In this document: positions 57,275-64,000 of the stretch, piece by piece | How positions within the stretch are numbered: the first letter of the stretch is position 1 | How the letters are laid out: the number at the start of each line of letters is the position of its first letter | Assembly: GCF_014700075.1 (NCBI RefSeq) | Contig: NZ_JACXBU010000014.1 | Span: 1-64,000 of the forward strand | Reading direction: 5' to 3' | From: Pseudomonas sp. JM0905a | GTDB taxonomy: Bacteria; Pseudomonadota; Gammaproteobacteria; Pseudomonadales; Pseudomonadaceae | DNA length: 64,000 nucleotides | The notes under the pieces: generated by a model | Databases searched by the model: none | Seen by the model: only the letters and a program-made list of their open reading frames with translations | Told to the model about the DNA's origin: nothing | Position numbers and translations under genes: made by a program

Positions 57275-58162
57275 ATGGCCACCGCCGACCCGCGCCGCGG
57301 GTACATCCTGGGGCTCTCCGCCTACATCATCTGGGGACTCTTTCCGCTCTACTTCAAAGCCATCCAGAGCGTTCCGGCGCTGGAAATCATCGTTCACCGG
57401 GCCATCTGGTCCGCCCTGTTCGGCGCCGCCCTGCTGCTGGTCTGGAAGCATCCCGGCTGGTTCCGCGAACTGCGGGAGAACCCCAAGCGCTTCAGCGTGC
57501 TGGCCGCCAGCGGCATGCTCATCGCCGCCAACTGGCTGGTGTATGTCTGGGCGGTGAACAACGGGCGGATGCTGGAAGCCAGCCTGGGCTACTACATCAA
57601 CCCGCTGGTGAATGTGCTGCTGGGGATGCTGATTCTCGGCGAGCGCCTGCGTCGGTTGCAGTGGCTGGCGGTGCTGTTGGCCGCGGTGGGCGTGGCCCAG
57701 CAGATCTGGCAGGTGGGCGCGCTGCCCTGGGTCTCCCTCACCCTGGCGCTGACCTTCGGGTTCTACGGGCTGATCCGCAAGCAGGCACCGGTGGCAGCCC
57801 TGCCCGGCCTCGTGGTGGAAACCTGGTTGCTCCTGCCGCTGGCCGTTGGCTGGCTGCTGCTGAACCCGACTGCCGCCTCGGCGCAGGCCAGTTTCTGGAG
57901 CAGCCCAGAAGCCCTCTGGCTCATGGCCGCCGGCCCGATCACGCTGGTGCCGCTGGTGTGCTTCAACGCTGCCGCGCGCAACCTCCCTTACACCACCCTC
58001 GGCTTCCTCCAGTACTTGGCGCCGACCCTGGTGATGCTGCAGGCGATCTTTCTCTTCGACGAGCATTTCGACCCGAGCAAGCTGCTGGCCTTCTCCTTCA
58101 TCTGGGCGGGCCTGGCCATCTACAGCGTCGACGCCTGGCTCACCCTGCGGCGCAATTCCTGA
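57275..58162 (+). CDS. rarD: RarD-type EamA permease
   Basis: The 295-residue protein, start behind AAGGA, has about ten membrane segments. GYILGLSAYIIWGLFPLYFKAI at the start, LEIIVHRAIWSALFGA, NWLVYVWAVNNGRMLEASLGYYINPL and the C-terminal FAAxxL-like LAPTLVMLQAIFLFDE are RarD signatures. The physiological substrate is unknown (chloramphenicol sensitivity in older literature). Confidence 0.93.
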   Translation: MATADPRRGYILGLSAYIIWGLFPLYFKAIQSVPALEIIVHRAIWSALFGAALLLVWKHPGWFRELRENPKRFSVLAASGMLIAANWLVYVWAVNNGRMLEASLGYYINPLVNVLLGMLILGERLRRLQWLAVLLAAVGVAQQIWQVGALPWVSLTLALTFGFYGLIRKQAPVAALPGLVVETWLLLPLAVGWLLLNPTAASAQASFWSSPEALWLMAAGPITLVPLVCFNAAARNLPYTTLGFLQYLAPTLVMLQAIFLFDEHFDPSKLLAFSFIWAGLAIYSVDAWLTLRRNS

Positions 58163-58171
58163 CCTGCTCCC

Positions 58172-58255
58172 GCAGGTTGGTGCGAGCGGCGTTCCGTCAG
58201 AGCGCAGCGAAGCCCAACGGCGGCCCTAGTAGCGGCCACGTTGGGCTTCACAACA
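58172..58255. repeat. GTTGGGC-type repeat element
   Basis: CGCAGGTTGGTGCGAGC with CGAAGCCCAACG on the left, CGTTGGGCTTC on the right; a degraded copy between convergent genes. Confidence 0.65.
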
Positions 58256-58266
58256 CTCCGAAAGAC

Positions 58267-58785
58267 TCACTTCTCCTGATGCAGGTTCAACTCCACCATC
58301 AGTTCGTCCGCCAGCCCCTCCAGCCTGGCCTGCAACACGTCCAGCGACAGCGTCAGCGGAACCGCCAGCACGGCTTCGGCATGGAACAGCGGTTCGCTGC
58401 TCATGGGTGCCGGCATCACCTCGGTGATCAGACTTTCCAGGTTCACCCCCAGCTCCGCCAGCAGGCGCGTGATGTCCCGGACGATGCCCGGTCGATCATT
58501 ACCCACCAGATCCAGCAGGATCGGCTTCCAGGTGCAGGCCGGCTCGATCCCGCTCTGCGCCAGCATCACGCGGATGCCGTGGACGCTGAGGCCCTGCAAC
58601 CCCTCGACCAGTTCGTCGTAGCCCTCGGCCGGGACCGCTACGCGCAGGATGCCGGCGAACTGACCGGCCATGCGTGACATGCGGCTTTCCAGCCAGTTGC
58701 CGCCGTGAGCGGCGATGCACTGCGCGACGCGTTCCACCAGACCCGGCTGGTCCGCCGCGATGACGGTAAGTACCAGATGATCCAC
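58267..58785 (-). CDS. Tandem ACT-domain protein, GcvR-like
   Basis: The GTG at 58783-58785 is preceded by AAGGAG at 6-bp spacing and gives 172 residues; extension to a TTG at 58809 is less likely. Two ACT domains: VDHLVLTVIAADQPGLVERVAQCIAAHGGNW and LLDLVGNDRPGIVRDITRLLAELGVNLESL. This matches the glycine-cleavage repressor GcvR group, which acts by protein contact with GcvA rather than DNA binding. No gcv genes are nearby. Confidence 0.88.
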   Translation of the reverse strand: MDHLVLTVIAADQPGLVERVAQCIAAHGGNWLESRMSRMAGQFAGILRVAVPAEGYDELVEGLQGLSVHGIRVMLAQSGIEPACTWKPILLDLVGNDRPGIVRDITRLLAELGVNLESLITEVMPAPMSSEPLFHAEAVLAVPLTLSLDVLQARLEGLADELMVELNLHQEK

Positions 58786-58822
58786 GCTCGACTCCTTCTC
58801 TGTAGGCAACCGGCGCCGGGCG

Positions 58823-59269
58823 TCAGGCCAGGCTCAGCCAGTAGGTGAAGAAAACCTCATCCCGCACATAACCCAGTCGCTCGTACAACGCCTGGCCGGC
58901 AAGGTTGGTCTTCGCGGTTTCCAACTGGATGCCGCACGCGCCGGTGCGCTCGGCGTGGGCGCGGGCGGCGTTCATCAGGTCTTCGCCGACGCCCTGACGT
59001 CGGGCGTTCGGCACTACATAAAGATCGCTCAACAACCAGGCTGGTGCCAGCGCCAACGACGAGAGAAAGGGATAGAGCTGGGTGAAGCCCAGGGGCGTGC
59101 CTTCACTGTCACGGGCGATGAACAGGGTCGAGTCGCCACGATCCAGGCGCTGTTCGAGGAAGGAACGGATTTCCGCCAAGGGCCGGGGGACCTGATAGAA
59201 CTCCAGGTAGCCGGCGAAAAGTGGGGACAGATCATCAAGATCGCTGAACGTGACGGCATGTACAGGCAT
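58823..59269 (-). CDS. GNAT-family N-acetyltransferase
   Basis: The ATG at 59267-59269 gives 148 residues: LLSDLYVVPNARRQGVGEDLMNAARAHAE is the acetyl-CoA-binding motif A (R/Q-x-x-G-x-G/A), with YERLGYVRDEVFF at the end. Acceptor unknown. It is 37 bp upstream of the GcvR-like gene on the same strand. Confidence 0.9.
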   Translation of the reverse strand: MPVHAVTFSDLDDLSPLFAGYLEFYQVPRPLAEIRSFLEQRLDRGDSTLFIARDSEGTPLGFTQLYPFLSSLALAPAWLLSDLYVVPNARRQGVGEDLMNAARAHAERTGACGIQLETAKTNLAGQALYERLGYVRDEVFFTYWLSLA

Positions 59270-59576
59270 GGGGGGCTCCCGGGGCGAATTCGCAGGAGTA
59301 TAGGAAAGACCCCGGAACCCCGCGCAGAACCACGTGCGACGGCCTGTCGCAGTTTCTCTGAAAAACAAATCGTGTACATTTTTCAGATTTAACTGGAACA
59401 ATGCGCCAGTTTTTTGAGAACATTCTGCCCGCCGTTGTGACCGTAATGCAGCTTTTAGTCGCATAGCGACGCGACCCCACTGATTTTCACGACGGCTTCA
59501 TGTAGTATGCCGCGCTTCGGACTACAAGAAGGGAAACCCCCGGTCCGAGCGGATATTGAGCAGAGTGAGGCAAGCA
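59270..59576. other. Divergent promoter region (GNAT / glcB)
   Basis: No gene. The DNA around 59355-59470 is AT-richer (CGTGTACATTTTTCAGATTT) and a -10-like TAGTAT is near 59505. No clear operator was recognised. Confidence 0.5.
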
Positions 59577-61754
59577 ATGACTGAGCGCGTTCAAGTCGGT
59601 GGCCTTCAGGTCGCCAGAGTCCTGTTCGACTTCGTGAACAACGAAGCCATCCCCGGAACCGGCATTGCGGCCGAGAAGTTCTGGGCCGGTGTGGAAGCCG
59701 TCATCAATGACCTGGCTCCGAAGAACAAAGCCCTCCTCGCCAAACGCGATGAACTGCAGGCCAAGATCGATGCCTGGCACCAGGCACGTGCCGGCCAGGC
59801 CCACGACGCCGTGGCCTACAAGGCGTTCCTCCAGGAGATCGGCTACCTGCTGCCGGAACCGGCCGACTTCCAGGCCACTACCCAGAACGTAGACGAAGAA
59901 ATCGCCACCATGGCCGGCCCGCAGCTGGTCGTGCCGGTGATGAATGCACGATTCGCCCTGAACGCTGCCAACGCGCGCTGGGGTTCGCTCTACGATGCGC
60001 TCTACGGCACCGACGCCATCAGCGAAGAAGGCGGCGCCGAGAAGGGCAAGGGCTACAACAAGGTCCGTGGTGACAAGGTGATCGCCTTCGCCCGCGCCTT
60101 CCTCGACGAAGCCGCGCCGCTGGAAGGTGCCTCCCACGTCGACGCCACCGCCTACGCCGTCAAGAACGGCCAACTGGCCGTGACCCTGAAGAATGGCAGC
60201 GAAGCCGGCCTGAAGAACGCCGCCCAGTTCATCGCCTTCCAGGGCGACGCCGCCAAGCCTGCCGCCGTGCTGCTGAAGCACAACGGCCTGCACTTCGAAA
60301 TCCAGATCGATCCGACCAGCCCCATCGGTCAGACCGACGCCGCTGGCGTGAAAGACGTGCTGATGGAATCCGCGCTGACCACCATCATGGACTGCGAAGA
60401 CTCCGTCGCCGCCGTCGATGCTGACGACAAGGTCGTGGTCTACCGCAACTGGCTCGGCCTGATGAAGGGCGACCTGGCCGAGTCCGTCAGCAAGGGCGGC
60501 CAGACCTTCACCCGCACCATGAACCCGGACCGCGTCTACACCAGGGCCGACGGTTCCGAGCTGACCCTGCACGGCCGTTCCCTGCTGTTCGTGCGCAACG
60601 TCGGTCACTTGATGACCAACCCGGCCATCCTCGACGCCTCAGGCAACGAAGTGCCGGAAGGCATCCAGGACGGCCTGTTCACCGGCCTGATCGCCCTGCA
60701 CAACCTGAAGGGCAACACCAGCCGCAAGAACACCCGCACCGGCTCGATGTACATCGTGAAGCCGAAGATGCACGGCCCGGAAGAAGTAGCCTTCGCCACC
60801 GAAATCTTCAGCCGCGTGGAAGACGTCCTCGGCATGCCGCGCAACACCATGAAGGTCGGCATCATGGACGAGGAGCGCCGCACCACCGTCAACCTCAAGG
60901 CCTGCATCAAGGCGGCCGCCGAGCGCGTGGTGTTCATCAACACCGGCTTCCTCGACCGTACCGGTGACGAAATCCACACTTCCATGGAAGCCGGCGCCAT
61001 GGTGCGCAAGGGCGCCATGAAGTCCGAGAAGTGGATCGGGGCCTACGAGAACAGCAACGTCGACATCGGCCTGGCCACCGGCCTGCAGGGCAAGGCGCAG
61101 ATCGGCAAGGGCATGTGGGCCATGCCGGACCTGATGGCCGCCATGCTCGAGCAGAAGATCGGCCACCCGCTGGCCGGCGCCAACACTGCCTGGGTGCCAT
61201 CGCCGACCGCTGCCACCCTGCACGCGCTGCACTACCACAAGGTCGACGTGTTCGCCCGTCAGGCCGAACTGGCCAAGCGTGCCCCGGCCTCGGTGGACGA
61301 CATCCTGACCATTCCGCTGGCGCCGAACACCAACTGGAGCGCGGAAGAGATCCAGAACGAACTGGACAACAACGCCCAGGGCATCCTCGGATATGTCGTG
61401 CGCTGGATCGACCAGGGCGTCGGCTGCTCCAAGGTGCCGGACATCAACGATGTCGGCCTGATGGAAGACCGCGCCACCCTGCGTATCTCCAGCCAGCTGC
61501 TGGCCAACTGGCTGCGCCACGGCGTGGTCACCCAGGCCCAGATCGTCGAGAGCCTGGAGCGCATGGCCTCTGTGGTGGACCGCCAGAACGCCAGCGACCC
61601 GCTGTACCGTCCGATGGCGCCGAACTTTGCCGACAACGTGGCCTTCCAGGCCGCGCTGGAACTGGTAGTGGAAGGCACCAAGCAGCCTAACGGCTACACC
61701 GAACCGGTCCTGCACCGTCGTCGCCGCGAGTACAAGGCGAAGAACGGTCTCTAA
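59577..61754 (+). CDS. glcB: Malate synthase G
   Basis: The ATG at 59577 gives 725 residues, the size of GlcB. Motifs: [43 protein letters not shown]-type segment (active-site arginine and glutamate), [16 protein letters not shown], and the C-terminal [22 protein letters not shown] with the catalytic aspartate. It condenses glyoxylate with acetyl-CoA to malate. Monocistronic, with its own terminator. Confidence 0.97.
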   Translation: MTERVQVGGLQVARVLFDFVNNEAIPGTGIAAEKFWAGVEAVINDLAPKNKALLAKRDELQAKIDAWHQARAGQAHDAVAYKAFLQEIGYLLPEPADFQATTQNVDEEIATMAGPQLVVPVMNARFALNAANARWGSLYDALYGTDAISEEGGAEKGKGYNKVRGDKVIAFARAFLDEAAPLEGASHVDATAYAVKNGQLAVTLKNGSEAGLKNAAQFIAFQGDAAKPAAVLLKHNGLHFEIQIDPTSPIGQTDAAGVKDVLMESALTTIMDCEDSVAAVDADDKVVVYRNWLGLMKGDLAESVSKGGQTFTRTMNPDRVYTRADGSELTLHGRSLLFVRNVGHLMTNPAILDASGNEVPEGIQDGLFTGLIALHNLKGNTSRKNTRTGSMYIVKPKMHGPEEVAFATEIFSRVEDVLGMPRNTMKVGIMDEERRTTVNLKACIKAAAERVVFINTGFLDRTGDEIHTSMEAGAMVRKGAMKSEKWIGAYENSNVDIGLATGLQGKAQIGKGMWAMPDLMAAMLEQKIGHPLAGANTAWVPSPTAATLHALHYHKVDVFARQAELAKRAPASVDDILTIPLAPNTNWSAEEIQNELDNNAQGILGYVVRWIDQGVGCSKVPDINDVGLMEDRATLRISSQLLANWLRHGVVTQAQIVESLERMASVVDRQNASDPLYRPMAPNFADNVAFQAALELVVEGTKQPNGYTEPVLHRRRREYKAKNGL

Positions 61755-61766
61755 GACCTGCCCATA

Positions 61767-61796
61767 AAAAACCGCCCTTCGGGGCGGTTTTTTATT
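61767..61796 (+). terminator. Rho-independent terminator of glcB
   Basis: AAAAAACCGCCC-TTCG-GGGCGGTTTTTT: perfect stem with UUCG tetraloop and T run. Confidence 0.96.
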
Positions 61797-62092
61797 GCCT
61801 GCGGAAAAGTCGGGCGGGCGCCGACGTAACGATTGCATACAAAATATGTGTACAAAATCCCCACACCTGCGTTCGACATACACCCTGCAAAGCTGACTCT
61901 CAAGTCAATGAAATACAACAACTAATTTCCGATGAGCGGATGAAAATCGCGCCAGGACTGGGCTTTCGATGACCTCTTATAGTGCACGAAAGACCTGAAA
62001 TCGGCGTCAGGCCCGCCGGTTTCAGCGGATGGCACGAAACTGGCTTGCATACAAAAAACACAAAATAGTGCACACAAGTTCACGGAGGCCCC
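61797..62092 (+). promoter_or_regulatory. Regulatory region of the NCS1 permease with GntR-like sites
   Basis: TTGCATACAAAAT-ATGTGTACAAAAT at 61833-61857 and TTGCATACAAAAAACA at 62045-62060 repeat the motif found before the ABC operon (3766-3780). The second lies 33 bp before the start codon; RBS CGGAGG precedes the ATG. Confidence 0.6.
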
Positions 62093-63613
62093 ATGGCGCC
62101 CACCCCACTCTCCGGCGTTACCCAGCTCGACTCCCCACCGGCCGATGTGGTCGCTCCTGCTGAAGTGGCGCTGAGCCCGCGCCTGTACAGCGCCGACCTC
62201 GCGCCGACCAAGGCGCAAGGCCGCAGTTGGGGGCGCTACAGCCTCTTCGCGCTGTGGACCAACGACGTGCACAACATCGCCAACTACTCCTTCGCCATCG
62301 GCCTGTTCGCGCTGGGGATGAGCGGCGCGCAGATCCTCGCCGCGTTCGCCCTGGGCGCGCTGCTGATCTACGGCCTGATGAACCTGTCCGGCTATATGGG
62401 GCAAAAGACCGGCCTGCCTTACCCGGTGATGTGCCGCATCAGCTTCGGCATCCACGGCGCGCAGATTCCGGCGCTGATCCGCGCGGTGATCGCCATTGCC
62501 TGGTTCGGCATCCAGACCTACCTCGCCTCGGTCGTCCTGCGGGTGCTGCTGACGGCCGTGTTCCCGTCCCTCGCCGCCTACGACCAGGACTCCCTGCTGG
62601 GCCTGTCCACCCTCGGCTGGATCACCTTCCTGGGCATCTGGTGCGTGCAGCTGGTGATCTTCGCTTACGGCATGGAGATGGTGCGCCGCTACGAATCCTT
62701 CGCCGGCCCGGTGATCCTGCTGACCTTCGCCGCACTCGCCGGCTGGATGTACCAGCGCAGCGGCTTCTCCATCACCTGGTCCACAGGCGAAGGCTACACC
62801 GGCTCGACCATGTGGCTGAAAGTGCTGGGCGCCGCGGCGCTGTGGGTCTCGCTGTATGGCACCATGATCCTCAACTTCTGCGACTTCACCCGCAATTGCC
62901 CGGACCGCCGCACCATCAGCGTGGGCAACTTCTGGGGCCTGCCGGTGAACATGCTCGGCTTCGCGCTGATCGCCGTGGTGCTGGCCGGGGCGCAATTCAG
63001 CATCGACGGAAAACTGGTGAAGAGCCCGACCGAGATCGTCGCCAGCATCCCCGACACCCTCGGCCTGGTGCTGGCCTGCCTGGCCTTCCTGATCGTCACC
63101 GTGGCGGTGAACATCATGGCCAATTTCGTCGCGCCGGCCTACGTGCTGACCAACCTCGCACCCCGTGTGCTCAACTTCCGCCGCGCCGGCCTGCTCAGCG
63201 CCACCATCGCCGTGCTGATCCTGCCCTGGCACCTCTACAACAGCCCCGGCGTGATCGTTTATTTCCTCGGCGGCCTTGGTGCGCTGCTCGGCCCGCTCTA
63301 CGGCATAATGATCGTCGACTACTACCTGCTGCGCCGTGGCCGGGTGAACCTGCCGGAGCTGTACTCGGAAAGCCGCCAGGGCGCCTACCACTACCACCGT
63401 GGCGTGAATCCGCGGGCGCTGGCTGCCTTCGTGCCGGCAGCGCTGATCTCCACCCTGCTGGCGCTGTTGCCCGCCTTCGAATCCCTGTCGGCGTTCTCCT
63501 GGTTCTTCGGTGCGGGCCTTGCCGGGCTGATCTACTGCGCCATCGCCGATCGCCGTGCCGAATACCACGACGTCGACGGCGAAGGGATTGCCGTCGACAG
63601 CGTCCATCACTGA
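62093..63613 (+). CDS. NCS1-family permease (cytosine/hydantoin/allantoin type)
   Basis: The 506-residue protein has about twelve membrane segments. LFALWTNDVHNIANYSFAIG in helix 1, the LPYPVMCRISFGIHGAQIPALIRAVIAIAWFGIQTY stretch of helix 3 (Trp-Phe-Gly-x-Gln substrate motif), and FCDFTRNCPDRRTI are those of NCS1 nucleobase/hydantoin symporters. It imports a purine, pyrimidine, hydantoin or allantoin. The shared upstream motif links it to the amidohydrolase island at 2219-13233. Confidence 0.92.
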   Translation: MAPTPLSGVTQLDSPPADVVAPAEVALSPRLYSADLAPTKAQGRSWGRYSLFALWTNDVHNIANYSFAIGLFALGMSGAQILAAFALGALLIYGLMNLSGYMGQKTGLPYPVMCRISFGIHGAQIPALIRAVIAIAWFGIQTYLASVVLRVLLTAVFPSLAAYDQDSLLGLSTLGWITFLGIWCVQLVIFAYGMEMVRRYESFAGPVILLTFAALAGWMYQRSGFSITWSTGEGYTGSTMWLKVLGAAALWVSLYGTMILNFCDFTRNCPDRRTISVGNFWGLPVNMLGFALIAVVLAGAQFSIDGKLVKSPTEIVASIPDTLGLVLACLAFLIVTVAVNIMANFVAPAYVLTNLAPRVLNFRRAGLLSATIAVLILPWHLYNSPGVIVYFLGGLGALLGPLYGIMIVDYYLLRRGRVNLPELYSESRQGAYHYHRGVNPRALAAFVPAALISTLLALLPAFESLSAFSWFFGAGLAGLIYCAIADRRAEYHDVDGEGIAVDSVHH

Positions 63614-63638
63614 AACACACACCGGGGACAGGCATAAA

Positions 63639-63663
63639 AAAACCGCCTGTCCCTGGCGGTTTC
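63639..63663. terminator. Bidirectional terminator
   Basis: AAACCGCC-TGTCCCT-GGCGGTTT between convergent genes with flanking A/T runs. Confidence 0.9.
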
Positions 63664-63664
63664 T

Positions 63665-64000
63665 TCAAGCGCTCTTCAGCGCGATGACCTTCGCTTTGGC
63701 TTTCGCTTTCGCCGGCCTGGGTCGCACCTCGATGGGCGGTGCCTTGGGCGCGGGTGGGGTGCCCAATTCGTTGCGCACCAGATTCGCGAGACGGCTCATG
63801 TCCACCGGTTTGAGCAGAAAGTCCACGACCTTCATGTGCATGGCCTCGATGGCGTCCTGCACGTCGGCGTCGCCGGAAACGATGATGACCGGCAGGCTCG
63901 CCCGCGCCGACTGGCGCACCTGGCGCACCAGTTCCAGGCCGCTACCGCATTGCATGTGGAGTTCGGTGATCATCAGGCCGATGGACGGGCGGGTGACCAG
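63665..64000 (-). CDS. Response-regulator receiver protein, C-terminal part (cut by right edge)
   Basis: The minus frame enters at 64000 and runs 111 codons to the stop at 63665. The visible receiver part reads IGLMITELHMQ, GSGLELVRQV, VIIVSGDA and the conserved lysine in FLLKPVD. Where the phospho-acceptor aspartate is expected (D-x-x-M-P) there is Glu (E-L-H-M-Q). After the receiver comes a Pro/Ala/Lys-rich tail (PAKAKAKAKVIALKSA) and no DNA-binding domain, so it is a stand-alone receiver. The N-terminus is outside the window. Confidence 0.85.
   Translation of the reverse strand: MVTRPSIGLMITELHMQCGSGLELVRQVRQSARASLPVIIVSGDADVQDAIEAMHMKVVDFLLKPVDMSRLANLVRNELGTPPAPKAPPIEVRPRPAKAKAKAKVIALKSA

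Noticed and set aside
62227-63687. 486-codon plus-strand frame
   Set aside because: An Arg/Pro/Ala/Gly-rich frame overlapping the NCS1 permease in another phase; no domain.

Overview
The window reads as chromosomal DNA of a Pseudomonas-type gammaproteobacterium: high-GC coding DNA, near-continuous coding, a bioBFHCD operon next to three large acyl-CoA dehydrogenases, and a ComF-ModE-SrkA-RarD-GcvR-GNAT-GlcB order that, from memory, matches the P. aeruginosa chromosome around PA0482-PA0508. Lysine 2-monooxygenase/5-aminopentanamidase (davBA) is also typical of Pseudomonas. Intergenic gaps carry Pseudomonas-like REP elements of four kinds. No rRNA, tRNA, CRISPR, insertion sequence or prophage was seen.

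Layout. 1-1870: 5' part of a large RTX-type repeat protein, cut by the left edge, with a near-identical 444-bp tandem repeat. 2219-13233: a catabolic/uptake island with a hydantoin-racemase-like enzyme, a GntR/FCD regulator, a polyamine-type ABC transporter, two paralogous CodA-like deaminases, a third amidohydrolase lacking its HxH metal motif, a flavin-reductase-like protein and an orphan periplasmic binding protein. This is the best candidate for an undescribed pathway, probably for a cyclic ureide or N-heterocycle. 13382-20516: a LysR/EamA pair, a Pmp3 peptide, and a sigma-54 regulator upstream of a GntP permease and a CoA-transferase, with a sigma-54 promoter and three matching palindromic upstream sites. 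20627-27352: polyamine genes (agmatinase, PotF-like binding protein, LysR; then pauB-pauR-pauA). 27611-33598: a LysR, a Sel1 lipoprotein, a TonB receptor with a Fur-like box, two small envelope proteins and an Lrp regulator. 33892-36383: davBA. 36519-40351: a MOSC/small ORF/aminotransferase/amidotransferase operon and a divergent LysR. 40723-48720: endonuclease I, three FadE-type acyl-CoA dehydrogenases with a diguanylate cyclase among them. 49001-53870: small conserved ORF and bioDCHFB. 54095-61754: housekeeping block ending in glcB. 62093-64000: NCS1 permease and a partial receiver protein.

Functional picture: nitrogen and carbon scavenging dominate (polyamines, lysine, cyclic amides, ketone-body-like acids, fatty acids), feeding acyl-CoA, GABA or 5-aminovalerate into central metabolism, with malate synthase closing the glyoxylate shunt. 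The same 13-bp motif TTGCATACAAAAA lies before the ABC operon (divergent from the GntR gene) and before the distant NCS1 permease, suggesting one GntR regulon at both ends of the window. Functions come from reading the translated sequences; no database search was run.
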